This document shows positions 12,279 to 25,031 of a stretch of DNA of 64,000 bases, in pieces; position 1 is the first letter of the stretch, and each line of letters begins with the position of its first letter. This DNA comes from Adiantum capillus-veneris (lineage: Eukaryota; Streptophyta; Polypodiopsida; Polypodiales; Pteridaceae): NCBI GenBank assembly GCA_014529385.2, contig CM043947.1, positions 120,478,891-120,542,890 of the forward strand, read 5' to 3'. The notes under the pieces are model-generated. The model saw only the letters and a list, made by a program, of their open reading frames with translations, ran no database searches and was not told the origin of the DNA. A program made the translations under genes and the position numbers.

Positions 12279-14730
12279 CTAAAGAGCTCCAGTATCATCT
12301 GCAAGGTCCACAACTCCTTCTATGTTGTGGATTGTCTCCATGATGCTCTTGTGCTCATCCGAATCCGAACGCCAGCGAGGGGTTCTCCCTTTTTTCTTGC
12401 TAGCAATCCTCTCTATCCTTAGCTTCACAACAAGGACAATACGGGAGTAGTGTATGGACACATTTGGCCACTCATACTATAGAAAATGGACGTAATGCCC
12501 ATGTCCATGGACCTACTGGAAATAGTGCCCTGAAACAACCATATTGTGAGCATCATATGCCTCACCATAATCATCCACGGTGGATTCCTGAAGCACATAC
12601 TTTGCCTTGATGCACCTAAGAATATAGTAGTCAAGTCCCTCTGCATTCCCCTCCTCAGCAATAATTGCAAAATCATCTCCCTCTGCCAAGTAATATGTGA
12701 GAGTATCAACATCATTTGAGAACTGTGTGGTCCGGCTATCAATGAAGCTACTTGATGTGATAATACCCTATGATGGTGAAAGAGGATGTAGTGTCCATTG
12801 TCATCCCACTCTTTCATGGTGCAATCTGTCCATTCACCATGTATGCAGGCATCATAAAAGCATGAGTGGTGCCTAGTAAAGATGGTGGGATCCCACATTG
12901 TGGCGCTTCAAATGTTGTGCAACTGGTGCGTACCTATTATAGTGTCACAGTCCCAAATGGTGAGATCAATATCCTGGCTATCCACACACCAAAAGAACCT
13001 CCTCACTGAGCATCAACTTCTTGAAGATGAGTCATGTGCCATGTGCCATGTGCTATGAGCACCACTCCACAACCTATCTAGCATCTCTAAATTGATCATT
13101 GCTGCGTTGAAGCTGATATCATCAAAGAGCGCGCTTTACACAAGCGCCCGCACCATTGTGCTCTCCCTTTTCATGCCCTAACTCAAAGAAGCTCCAAATC
13201 CAAGGTATGCTACTACTATGGTGCCATATGTACAACCAAAAGAACTGACTTGCGCTTTTGAATTGTGCACCACAACCATCCCCAACCAAATATAGCAACA
13301 AGAGAATGCAATGTGGAGCTCATGAAGGAAAAGATCATGTTGCTGGAAACAATGCTACACAAACTTTGCACTGCAGGAGCGATCATCACTGATTTACAAA
13401 TGGTACTCACGTATGATCACTCATGAGTCCTCAAAGCTTTCCACTCCATGAGTTTTTGCCAAGCATATGACGATAATATGGACAACAATTGCCACCTTCA
13501 AGAGCATTTAAAAAGGTTAGAGTAAATAAAACAATACAATTACATCATGTGGCTATAAATGCAAAGCAAATGTAAAGTTATGAAACTATTATTTCTACCT
13601 TCTTAGAGAAGTAATATACGGACTGGATATCCTGTTGTGGAGGAAAGGTGTAGTTCTCTGCAAAATCCATGACAAAGACCACAACACCAATGGGGAAGGC
13701 GGCAAGGCAAGCACAAAACTGACGATCTTGCCACTTTGCGCGATGCGCATGCTGTACATATGGATACATAGTGGACCTAAAATACTGCATGAAGTAGGGA
13801 CAAGGTGCAATATGAGATGTGAGTTGCAACCTACAAGATGTGCCACCTCGAAGCCCTGTGTATGTCTGGTAGTCATCGTCATTCCATGTAACTGCCGCAT
13901 CCGCATCACCGTTATCTAGGATAGGCGTAAGTTGTGCAAGATCCCCACATTGGACACACTTGCCCTCCACACACAACATTTGATGGTAGAAGGCCCCGTC
14001 TACACGCTCACACAACAAAGAGTGGATGAAGCATCGTGGCCCCATCAGAACCTCTCCAGCACGTCTCGAAAGAGCACGGAACACATCATACATAATCTTA
14101 AATTGCATGGTATCTGCAACAACTTGTCTCCCTCTCGCACATGAATCACACATACCAAGGCTTGTAGGTCTCAAAGGAGTGCTCACCAATGCTAGTCTCG
14201 GGGTGGGCATCCTGGAATGCATGAAAGAGATGACTTTGTGTAATCTATAGGATCATAGCACCATGCTCTATGTATTGCTTGCGACCAATCCTATGTCAAA
14301 TTGTCTTTCTGAAGTTTGACAAGGTGCAGCAATTCTCCTCCCAAAACTGTCCTATGAGCTCTCTCATGTGTAAATCTAGAATACGTGAGCATCACGGAGG
14401 ATGCCCATTGCTCGCGCAAAGCTCATCACTATTCCCCACATCAAGTCATTATCTCCTAAGGCAACCGACATGCAAGGTGGACTGACTAATGCACAACACA
14501 CGAAAAGTGGCCTAAGAAATACATGTGACGGATGTAGTTGCCATTGATGCGTTGTGTGTGCGATGAGCTGCAAGTGCATCCCTGGATCCCCGTCCAGATA
14601 GTGCAATGTAAGAGCGTTTGACACTATCTACAGCTACCACCATAGCCCGGGTGGTCCTCAGACTACTAATCTCGATAGCTGTACGGTCCTCAATGACACA
14701 AGGATCTCGCAAGAAATGCTCAAGCACATG
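12279..14730 (-). pseudogene. Transposase-like gene with DFAENY / DGCGAQFK / GAGACVKR signature, decayed
   Basis: Read 14730 to 12279 on -. An N-terminal part is followed near 14170-14230 by FHAFQDAHPETSIGEHSFE. Next comes a cysteine-bearing region (CDSCARGRQVV; CVEGKCVQCGD), then VMDFAENY with QQDIQS downstream (13650-13678). VGDGCGAQFKSA follows at about 13254-13287 and GHEKGEHNGAGACVKR at 13132-13181, then a C-terminal FFWCVDSQD block and SATMWDPT. I know this block order from uncharacterised transposon-like proteins common in animal genomes: a DFAENY block, a DG.G.QFK block, and a G/S-H-KG..DG.GG..KR block. By layout the acidic residues could be a DDE/D triad, which is inference. Several stops and frameshifts, and perhaps an intron near 13500-13575, break the frame, so this copy is dead. 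Superfamily is not assigned. Confidence 0.55.
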
Positions 14731-15480
14731 AGTGTGTGAGGAAAGATCAATGTCACTGAAGTAGGTCTCTACAATGATGCCTGCACAATATCTCGCTCAA
14801 TATGTGCTAAGGGAGCGTACAATTGCCAAAGGACTATGCTATGAAGCTATCATAGGATCCACACATGCCTCCATGCCAACTCCAGAGGGTGCTCCAAGAG
14901 CAAGTGAGGGAGATCCACTCGAAGAAATGAGGCCACTGTGCTTCGTCGATGGACTGTCGAAATGCTCTAAGACTGGCGATACCATGTCAGACTTGCGAAA
15001 GGCACCCACTGTGGCGGGTGTGAGCTCCCCAGTGAGTTACCTCTCCTAGTGGGACTGTAGATGTTGAGGAAAATGGTAGAGGGACTGAGGAAGGGAAAGA
15101 AGGAGAAAAGCTAGGCGATAGAGGGAGAGAAGAAGTATCGCACTCATATGGTGATACATGCATGTAAACACCCCCAGAATCCTCGATCCTAGGGCCTATA
15201 GTGGGCTCTTGCAAAACATTCACAAGTAATCTTGCTCTAGAGTGTTGCTTGCATTCTCAAGCTTTTCATCGATTTTCTTCCTCATGGGCAATTGCTTGCG
15301 CGTCCCAAACTTTGTGGTTGAGGTCTTTGTGCTAGCTATCTTGCTTTCAAGACCTTCGTGACAGTGAACCCATGCTTATTTAGAAAAATGAGTGTTAGAA
15401 TAGTTAGTGATTGAATCAAAAGATCATAAACGCTCCAAACTCACTCACGCTTAAACTCTAAAATGAAGTGCACTGAAAAA
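14731..15480. other. Flank of the DFAENY-type pseudogene, no clear gene
   Basis: It may hold the 5' part of the pseudogene on -, since moderately GC-rich frames continue to about 15230. I cannot support any motif. No terminal inverted repeat was recognised. Confidence 0.3.
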
Positions 15481-15830
15481 AAGGGGGTTTATATACATTG
15501 TCTCCCTAATTAATCTAAAAAGGTGTAAATCGTGATAAGATTACACCAATCAAATTAGAAAAATAGTTTATATTAAATTATAATTATCTTTTAAGTTAGT
15601 TGACTTATGTTAAGTAAAAAAAAAATCAAAAAAAAAACTAGAATGCTTAAGTTCTCATCCAATAGTCATTTAAATAAATAAAAATTTAATAATAATTATA
15701 ATATTATAGAATAAAAAATATTAAAAAATTAAAATATATTTACTTTGAATTACTCTTTAACAATTATGCTATATAATCTACATATTTTATTCATTTATAA
15801 AAATTTATTAAAGTTAGAAATAAATGACGA
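15481..15830. other. Very AT-rich non-coding stretch
   Basis: Long A and T runs with no coding or repeat structure recognised. Confidence 0.5.
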
Positions 15831-16112
15831 GGTGACCATGCATGGATGACATGGCCGTCTATGTGGCAATATGACATGGCGGTCAAGATTTTCCTCAACT
15901 TCCATGTCATTATGTGACATGGCAAAATGGTGACATGGAATGTTTAGGTGGCAAAAAGGTGGATGGTGAGTTGGAGAGTCGATGATGTGTCATGCTTAGT
16001 GGATGGTGAGGTGGCGGGTGATGTGGCAAGCCATCCAAGCACCACTGACAAGTGGCACGTGAGGTGGTGGATGACATGCATCTAATGTGAGGTGGCATGC
16101 AAGGTGGCAAAT
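15831..16112. repeat. Degenerate GAGGTGGC/GATGACATGG minisatellite
   Basis: Irregular repeats built from GAGGTGGC, GACATGGC and GATGATGTGGC-like words recur roughly every 10-25 bases. The minus-strand frame across it is a Pro/His-rich artefact. Confidence 0.6.
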
Positions 16113-17573
16113 GAGGTGGCGGATGATCTAGCTCAAAAATAAAATTGAATGGCAATATACGTTATTTATTATATTTTTAGGAAAAACTCTCTCAATATCC
16201 TCAGAGCAGTCTTTGTTATTTTTTGAGCTAGACCTAAAAAAATGAATCGTTAAAGATTCTACTTTTTTGCATTGTCACATTCTACGGGTCATAATGTATC
16301 AAATGAGATCTTGGAAACTATTCTATGCATCATTAGAGATCTGGTGTAAAAAATAAAGGCTTTTCTGAACAGCAATTCTAACAAAGAAAAATAAACAATA
16401 CTTACATAGAGATCCAAAAAATCAAGTTAAATTTTTTGTCAAGTGAATAATTGATGTGCAAAAGGACAAATCAAGCAAAGAAAGCCATATAAAGATATAC
16501 ACTATTGTTCATCAAGGTCACATTGTTGTGATAGGGTGTGACAAGCTGAGATGGAGTACTTCTTGCACACCAAAATTTCTATTCTTGTTTGAAAAATCGA
16601 AGATCGGAGATTTCCATAGTGTTTAATACTATGCATTTCGTGTGGCCACCAAATATTGCCACTAAAACGTACATGCAAGCAAGTCACATATAGATAATAG
16701 TGTGAAAAAACATATTGTTTTCTAGTAATTCTTACGACGGAGACTACTAAAAGTGGGTACACCTTATCATGCATACACCCCTAAGAGAGAGCAATAACAT
16801 GCCAAATCCCCACAGATTATTCCTCAAATTTATCCCACACAAGCATATTGTTGTGTGGGAGCTTGTGTGTGGTGTTGTGTGAGTGAGAGAGAACCCCCAC
16901 CTTTAGATGAGCCTTTAGGCCAGGCAATCTAGCCAAAAATCTCAAGAAATCCTCATCATGCAAAAAGTGAATTAATCAATCATAGTCGAGCCTAACTTCA
17001 TTTTGAAACAACCATGTGTAACATATGAAACCAAAAAACCTCCAAAAGACCTTTTTGTACATTCTAAAAAAGTCCATTATTACACTCAACTCATTTAAGA
17101 TCATCGTCTTACTACCTTTTATGCTAAAAATATTGTTCTTCCCTTGTATAAAAATGCAAATAAATTGACCACCTTTTGATGCATTATTGAATGTAGATGC
17201 AACACCGATGTTTATATACCTAGAAAATAATATGAGAACATTTATCTCAAGACAATAAATTTTGTTAAAAACAAATATCTTGAGGTGTCATGATGTGGAA
17301 TAATAGTATCAAATTCCCTAGCTAGTCATTCAAATCTACCTACAGTTTCAAACAAATACAAAAATAAACACGTACTAAGTAGGTGCTTCAGTACCTACGT
17401 GGATGCCAATCCGGACCTGGAAAACAAGCACCCTGGAAATGTCAATTTGTGCCATTCCGATGTTGAAGATTGTAGAAGGTAAGCAATGATACATATGGTA
17501 CATCAAGAGATAAAGAGTGTCTTCTACAAAGACGGCCAAGCACTTGCTTCCCATCTGTTAAATCTCAAGAAGG
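16113..17573. other. Non-coding stretch
   Basis: AT-rich. I found no motif-bearing frame, RNA gene or repeat end. Confidence 0.5.
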
Positions 17574-17574
17574 G

Positions 17575-17646
<72 letters not shown>
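17574..17646. repeat. (TG)n microsatellite
   Basis: About 36 units of TG. Confidence 0.97.
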
Positions 17647-17648
<2 letters not shown>

Positions 17649-19917
17649 CTGTTTTATCATAAATAATAAGAGATAATTTTAACTTTTACATTCAAAAGAC
17701 AGCTGGCTTCAGAGAAAGGGAAATGATAAGTACAAAAACAACTCAGTCTTAAAATTATCTTTGTACAATTCTTATATGAATGAAGCTTCATTCCAGTATA
17801 CAGATATCAGAGGTACTTGCCTTGCAATAGGTGTATGCTAAGAGGACAAAAAAAACTTCCAAGATAAGATAGAGTCCTTACATGCATCCATCCAAAAATG
17901 ACAACAGATATGTTAGCCTTGGATATGTTTTACAAGTATTAATGGTTTATACCAATTGTTATCCATGTACATCTTTTAACATTTCTTTTAAAACATTCTA
18001 GCTTAGTCCAAAGTAATTATGTTGTTTACATATAAGATTCTATTAACCCAGTATTTTAGTCTTAACTTAGAGGGCCATACCCCCTACTACTTCAAATGGT
18101 AAGTTCCCCAACACAAACTTCTTTGAGTAAGTTAATGGGGCCCCATCTATAAAGAAGTTTTAACATATTATAAACAAGTATAAGTCTATTGTAGAATATA
18201 TACAGAACTAATACAGTTAAAGTGGAATCTGATCCATCGTACTTTCTATAAGTCACAAACTCCTAGCAAGCCAAGTGGTAAAGGCTTTTTGTGGTAACTT
18301 TAGTTTGTGCGATTGTCAAACCCGGTTAAGTTGTGAATGCAAATAGAGTATTTCGTTAACCCGTTCTATCAACTGATAACAAACAAGTGTCAACATGTAG
18401 TGTAACTGGGCCATAACCCCCCAGGGTTGCTCAAATATGCAGCAACAGCGTGTTTTTAGCAGGCAGAGGATGGCCAAAAAATTTCCCTAAGTGCACCCAA
18501 CCAGAGATGTTAATACCAGCTTTCAGAAGCGACAATTGTATCATGTTAATGAATTATAGTGACAGTACCAAGCATAGAAGCCAATAATCATCTGGGGAAA
18601 CCTCCCATCCCAAAGCTGCTTACTGTATCGATAGCGACACATCCATATGCAAGAACCAAAAACCCATCCAGGGTGTACCTTTCCAACCAAAGCACCATTA
18701 TGCATAGACAGGATACTTACCTTCATAGTGGGCAAGGATTTTAACAAACCAGTGAGCCAGTTATCACAGAGCAACAAGATAACTTTTAGTGTAAATGGTA
18801 CCAATTTGCAGCCAGAACCTCATCGTTAAGTATATCCTTATTTAAGTTAATGTGTGTCATCTGTAAAAAACCGAAACCCAGCTGAGGGGTTTAGAAAAAA
18901 ACCCTAGTTAGTGCCTTCATTTGTCAAAGCAAAGCTAGCCATAAAGTCGTTTTTATCAGTAAAAGCGACAAGTTATGTCCCCATAGTTTAAGCTTCGTTT
19001 TTTAAGTACTATCCTATAACCGAAACCAGTAATCACCGGGTTAAACCCCTCCTTTTTACAGATTTTTACCATACAGTTTTTTGATGATTGCACATTTTTT
19101 TAAAAAATAGATAGTATGCTCCAGCCACGTGGTGGTAACTCAAAGTGACAAGAAAATGAACAGTTTTTACGATGCAGCCAAGAAAAACAATAGTAAGATG
19201 CAAGTAATGTCCTAAGAATCAACATTAACCATATAATGACATGCACAGCCAGCAAAATGGGGCTACACCAGTTATAGGTATTTGAGGAACAACACTCCTC
19301 AGTGGTGTTACGAAAGCAATGCCAACCCACACCGTGGTCCTTACCAATCAACCAACTTTTAGCAAGCTTTGCCAATTCTAGTTAAACCACTCACACACAG
19401 AGTATAACAATTACATCATCTCAAAAAAAATATGATTGTAACGAAATCCGTGATACCAAGCATAGTAACCACCTATGTTGTAGTTGTTGCAAGATCCATT
19501 TTAGGTGCAATAGAGAAAAAAATAAACAGTCCTCACACTTTACACAAGCAAAACTCACACAAGGCTAAGTGAGGGGCAAAGTGCACCCTCGCCTCTCAAA
19601 TAGAAGAAGGAGGAAGGCCGCCATCATTAAATTTGTGTAGCGTGTAGGGAGTATTGAGTGGAGCGAGCCCCGTCTTGGGGATCTAAGCATGTAGGCCGCC
19701 TGTGATGTGGTTCATCATGGCAGAAACCACCATTGCGCCTTCACTGCAAGGTTTAGAGCCGGGTAGTAAACCACGTTTTTTGCCAGCTAAAGGTTTTTAT
19801 TACCTTTCATAATTATAAGTGCAATATCCCATGGTGGATACCCATATAGTGAAACTAGGAAGCATTTTTATATGCCAAATTGTCAATTATGCTACAGAAT
19901 CCCAAAGGTAAGTACCA

Positions 19918-19918
<1 letters not shown>
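17647..19918. other. Non-coding stretch
   Basis: No coding region supported. ACCAAGCATAG words followed by related text recur near 18565 and 19455, hinting at an old duplicated repeat, but I could not delimit units. Confidence 0.4.
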
Positions 19919-19998
<80 letters not shown>

Positions 19999-20010
19999 TG
20001 TGTGTGCGTG
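19919..20010. repeat. (TG)n microsatellite
   Basis: About 40 TG units with a few TTTG and CGTG interruptions at the end. Confidence 0.97.
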
Positions 20011-20272
20011 CACGTGCGTGTGCATATAATACATTAAATAACAATAGCTTAAAATAAGATATAAGTGAATACCCATGATATCATAAACAATGAATACACA
20101 TTTTGTGTCTAGACTATTGTTCTATCATACATCACTCAGCATATGATAGTCAACACAATCATCTAGGATCTTTGAGCATTACAAATTGGTATTTTGTTTT
20201 TGATTCTATGTGTGTCCACCCCTTTGGGATGAGCCTCCACTACACCTACAAGGAGAAGGATCCAGCTGTTAC

Positions 20273-20277
20273 CTGCA
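20273..20277. repeat. Target-site duplication, left copy (CTGCA)
   Basis: Identical to 21042-21046 and directly flanks the solo LTR. Confidence 0.65.
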
Positions 20278-21041
20278 TGTTAGGAAATAAGACATAGCTA
20301 AATAGATTTTTGAGTAGATTACTTAATGGAGAGAGATAGATTTCACACACAAGAGATTATAGAGTAGAGAGAGAGAGAGAGTACACACGATATACGTGGT
20401 TCACCCAATGTGGGCTACGTCCACAGGAAAGCAGCCACTCAATGGCTTTAGCACTTCAAAAGAAGAAGTAGTTTACAAAGGGATTAAACCCTTGATAGAG
20501 CTCCCGCCTTGCTTCACTCTCACCACCTCACACTCACCTTGTTGCATCAACTTCACACTCTAAAATGTGTGTAGAAATGGACTCCTTTTATAGGCCAAAA
20601 CTCTCTTATGAGAGACAGCCATGTGTAGCCGCCCTTGTGCGAATAAGTCCAAATTGGACCCTCCAATCCGCCCATGTGTGGCCGCCCTTGAGAAGACAAG
20701 TCCGCTTTTGAATTTGGCCACCGGCCATTGACTTCCGACCATCGGCCATCAGCCATTGACTACTGGCCACCGGCCAACCGACCGGTTGTTTTCCGACCAC
20801 TTTCCGGCTGCCGGCCGGCCATAATATTCCGGCGAAAAGGAATATTCCGGCGAAAAAAAGTCTCAGGGGCCTCCGTCCCCGAGGCCTCTAAAGTTGCCCC
20901 TGATTCTTGTCCGTGAAAATTTTGGTTTCCGGTGACTGATTTTCCTTCACGCACGATGGCTTCTCCTCATAATGGGGGACTTACAAATGTGCGCTTTTAC
21001 CACAGAAAATTACAAGGTTAAATCAGACTCCATACTTAACA
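20278..21041 (+). mobile_element. Solo LTR, 764 bp
   Basis: The segment begins TGTTAGG and ends TTAACA, giving the TG...CA boundaries and a TGTTA/TAACA terminal inverted repeat typical of LTRs. A 5-bp duplication CTGCA flanks it. Inside are a (GA)n run, a phrase of the kind ATACGTGGTTCACCC...GGGCTACGTCC that recurs in plant LTR termini, a TATA-like TTTTATAGG near 20587, and a GC-rich CCGGCCA repeat block (20715-20850). No internal coding, primer site or second LTR is present, so it is best read as the product of LTR-LTR recombination. The parent family cannot be told from the LTR alone. Confidence 0.65.
20715..20850. repeat. GC-rich CCGGCCA/TTGACT..CCG imperfect repeats
   Basis: Repeated short words (CCGGCCA, GACCATCGGCCATC, TCCGGCGAAAA twice) sit within the solo LTR; self-complementary CCGGC blocks are frequent. 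Confidence 0.5.
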
Positions 21042-21046
21042 CTGCA
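21042..21046. repeat. Target-site duplication, right copy (CTGCA)
   Basis: Matches 20273-20277. Confidence 0.65.
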
Positions 21047-21936
21047 TCCATGCAAAAACATTCATTAGAACTGGCTATGTTTGTGCGTTTTGCAGGTGTC
21101 AACACTGGATCTAGCTGTCATCCATGTCACACATGTAGACCTAGTCTACAGCTTACCCTTAGGATTGACTATTAAGTTAAGATTTCAAGTAAGATAACCT
21201 CTAAATGTATATGCATGTGTATTTCAATACTCATCGAGCTCTCAAAAACCTACTAGTGTCGATTACCATATATGATGCAAATACCTATGTATTTTCTTGT
21301 TATTGATCAATGTAAAACACGTGGAAAAAATCGGATAGCACCTCCTTTGTAATTTGAGTAATATATCAAAAAAACTCAGTTTATGGTATCTCTCAACGAG
21401 ACCCTCCAGAGGAGGTTTACGGCCTCCAAGACCTAAAATATATCTTATGTTATGTATAAAATAGGGTACATAACAATAAACTATGGCTGCCTAGCAAGTC
21501 CACAACCACAAATCCATACTAGGTTAGTTGAAATTCATGATTCAATACATAGTTAAGAGTTGTAAATCTGAGCAGATACAATCCAAAGTCTATCCAAAGA
21601 TCATCAGTATTTTGCTTGTACTTGTTTCTTATGCTGAAGAAAACCGGTCTTCTCCCTCTTGTATGAGACCCTCACATGATGTTGTAGGCCCTCATAGTAA
21701 ACCAAATGCTATAAGCAATCAGTTAACATGCTGAGTATAGAGAGATCATGTGAGCAGTCATGGGCGAGCCAGCTAGATCTGAGTAACAGAATGAATTTCG
21801 ATTGTGGACCACCATCAGCAAGGCTTGCAGTGAAGTATTCAAAAAGGTTCTCCCATAGCTACGTTCGCAAAGCAAGGCAGGGGTCAGCTTAGAGGGCTTT
21901 GGTGGGCATGTATACATGTTCCTATGTGCATTCGGC

Positions 21937-21940
<4 letters not shown>
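21047..21940. other. Non-coding stretch
   Basis: I see no supported gene or element. Confidence 0.5.

Positions 21941-22023
<83 letters not shown>
21941..22023. repeat. (TG)n microsatellite
   Basis: About 41 TG units. Confidence 0.97.
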
Positions 22024-22024
<1 letters not shown>

Positions 22025-22355
22025 GAGTGGATTTCCCTGCACAATCTCAAAGCGAGGCCAGGTGATTGAAAAGAGCAGGCCGTTATGTGCAATTAATAGT
22101 CAGAGAAAACATTGCCATGTATAGTTTATGAGGCCAACGAGGCAAAGTGGTGGATTGAAAGTTTCTCCTTTTTTTTATCTCTTTAAAGAATTATACACTT
22201 GCACAAATTTCTAAAAAATATCAATATTGGACTTGAAAAGATAAATCCAAATTTATCTTGAAAAAACCATTTTTTATTAAATTACAAAAGCTCTTCTAAA
22301 TTACCTTTTTTTTCTATATGCATTTAGACTTGTACATTTACTCTATGCATAGTAG

Positions 22356-22371
22356 AAAGTCTTTTGACTTT
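22356..22371. repeat. LINE target-site duplication, left copy
   Basis: AAAGTCTTTTGACTTT, identical to 24078-24093. The duplicated word is itself an inverted repeat. Confidence 0.75.
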
Positions 22372-24077
22372 CTTTTGACATCTGGGAGCCCCCTTCGTGG
22401 TGGACATAACGCACTGGCAAAGATTCTAGTGGGTCTTAGAAAAGGTCAAGAGAAAAATAGAAGGTAGGAGTATGTATTGCTTCCCTTGCCGAGCAAGGTT
22501 AAAGTGATCAACTCCTACATGCTCGCTTACATTGCCTTCACTAGTCCGCTCCTCAAAATAACCAAATGTAGCTAGAAAGAGTTTTTGAAACTGATGAAAT
22601 GGTTTTTATGGAAAAATAACACCAAAGCCTCAATGCCTTGGTAGTGGGCCAAATGGGATTCAGTCACTATACCAGTGGAACAATGTTATATAGGGATCCT
22701 CAACATGTTCTTCATGTTGAGGCCCAGTGTGCCAAGGTTTTGGATCTCGATTGCAAAGCAAGACCATGCATGGGCTATTATGACAAAGGATATGATGGAC
22801 CAGGCAAAGCTATACTCAAAAGGTGGATGGTGGAAAGGGATAGAGGTTCATGGCAACAACTCTTAGCCCCTCAATGGACTAGTCTGAGACTAGGTTGCAC
22901 AATGGGCGAGTTGGTGCGCAAGTACAATAGAGAAACTAAGACATTGGAGTGGGGAGAGATAACTAGATACTTCTAGAACTCCATAACACACTAGTCTATG
23001 TGGCTCTCTAAAGTTTTTGGCATACTATTGAACCCTTATTAAAGAGAGATTGCCAAAAAGGTAAATAAAAAAGGACTCCATCAGCTGTCCCACTTTTGGA
23101 ATGTCAACAGCCTAAGCTAGAAAGAGACATACCAATTTTTTTCCCAATTTCATCTCAACGGCACTAACTTGACTAGTGTGATTAGCAAAGCCATGGAAAG
23201 GCTGGTCTATCTCTTGATGCCCCTCTATGAACCTAGTCTTGAGTGGAAAGCCTGGAGATGGTCCCAAAGTAGCCATTTCCTCAAGACACACACCAAGGGC
23301 ATATACCATGCTCTTATGCATAGGACGGATTGGTTCACTCCACTCAACAAACGTTGGCATATACAATGGCTAGAGGATCAATAGGTGGTGACTATGAAGA
23401 ACATGTGCGATCCATAGTGTCGTCTATCAAGGAAGATTTTCTTGTGGAAGGTGCAATGGGGACCTATCGACAAGCAACAAGATCATAGATCATGTTATAG
23501 GCTCGAATCGGTTCTCAAGTTGCAAAATGGAAAGGGAGGACATGACCCTCTTATTGAAGGAGTTCCCAAGGATTAGGGGCCTGAAAGGTAAGATATGCAA
23601 GATTATCCAAAGGACTTGGAATCTCCAAGAATGATTTGTTCCTAGGAGGGAAAGGGAGGAAAAGCCAATCACTTCTTATATACACTCAAGTTGTTAGATT
23701 TTTCTTCTTCCACCATATTTGAAAGACCAAGAATTGCACTATTTGACAATGATTCCTCTGGTGCCAACTTCTTAGAGATTGTCCAATAAAGCAGGAAAAC
23801 TATTATTGTGATTAGAAAAAACAAGAATTCAAACAAGTGGAATAGGCCAGGTCATGCCGTCAGGACCACGTGTGGCTTTTATATCATGTTTTTCCTAAGT
23901 CTAAGGTTGTTGTATAATAGTTAGGATGGATACAAGGTTGTGGCTCCTTCTGAAATCTTGATTATCAGTCTCTTGTGGAAATTTTTTGGCTATGGTCCGA
24001 TTTGAGCATGGTGTTGATGTAATCGGTTCTTCTTATTAATATAACCTCTCATATATTGTGAGATTTGCAAAAAAAGA
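22372..24077 (+). pseudogene. 5'-truncated LINE (non-LTR retrotransposon) with RT C-terminus
   Basis: In shifting frames the segment reads as the thumb and C-terminal region of a LINE reverse transcriptase: FLWKNNTKASMPWWWAKWD, then GILNM, ARFW-like and QDHAWAIM, then a long Trp-rich tail. This corresponds to the W-x-K-V-x-x-P...GGLGI region of LINE RT. The 3' end is A-rich (GCAAAAAAAGAAAAG). Identical 16-bp duplications at both edges mark a complete insertion that was 5'-truncated during target-primed reverse transcription. Many stops and frameshifts show that it is inactive. Endonuclease and the RT catalytic core are missing. Confidence 0.75.
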
Positions 24078-24093
24078 AAAGTCTTTTGACTTT
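24078..24093. repeat. LINE target-site duplication, right copy
   Basis: Matches 22356-22371, immediately after the A-rich tail. Confidence 0.75.
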
Positions 24094-24237
24094 ACATTGT
24101 CAAAAGGCTTTTCACTTCTCACAGTCTTACCCTTCAATTTTGCATTTTATATTACATGTTTTCTAAGGTTTTCTTTGAGGTCATGCAATGAGTGACATGT
24201 GGAGGCTCTCTCCTTTCTTGAAAATTTTAAGCTCCAT

Positions 24238-24277
<40 letters not shown>

Positions 24278-24330
24278 CGCGCGTGCGTGTGTGCGTGCAT
24301 GTGCATTATATATAAATGCACACACACACA
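24238..24330. repeat. (GT)n with GC-interrupted tail, then (CA)n
   Basis: About 17 GT units pass into GTGCGTGC words and end in a short CA run, giving a potential hairpin. Confidence 0.9.
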
Positions 24331-24705
24331 CATTTGTCTGACAAATCTATATGCTTCAATCAAATATTTGTCCCATAGATCTTCAGACCTTTTGCTATTA
24401 TTCTAGTATAGCAACGATGACATTCAAATTTTCTATGCTCCCCCCCTGTCCCCTCGAGGGGGGGGGGGGTGTCACTCAATGATTAAGTGACTATCACGGT
24501 GTAGTAGAAGGGGTTATTGAACTTGATTCTTTTTCACATTTTCACAGACCAAAGGATACCGTAAAATGGAATTAGGGAAAAAATTAAAGGTTGAATAGAA
24601 AAAGAGTGCATTTGTTTGTCAAAAATTCACAGAAGGAGTTGTAAAAAGAGTCATTGCACATGCGATAGACACAAATACATAGTGACCCCCCTATCATGTC
24701 CCTCC

Positions 24706-24710
<5 letters not shown>

Positions 24711-24783
<73 letters not shown>
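24711..24783. repeat. (TC)n-(AC)n microsatellite
   Basis: About 24 TC units followed by about 12 AC units. Confidence 0.97.
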
Positions 24784-24954
24784 CTATGTGTTAGGTGAAT
24801 AGCAGCTTTTTTGGAGCATATGGCTTGTCATCATGGCATAGTAGTTGACAAATTCGAATTGTAGTTGAAGAGACGGCCCCAAGTCAACTCGTTGATAGGG
24901 CAAGTAGTCTCCTTTTTCTCAATGTCTCTACAGAAAAGTATAGATGCATATGAT

Positions 24955-24955
24955 T

Positions 24956-25029
<74 letters not shown>
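24955..25029. repeat. (CT)n microsatellite
   Basis: About 37 CT units. Confidence 0.97.
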
Positions 25030-25031
<2 letters not shown>

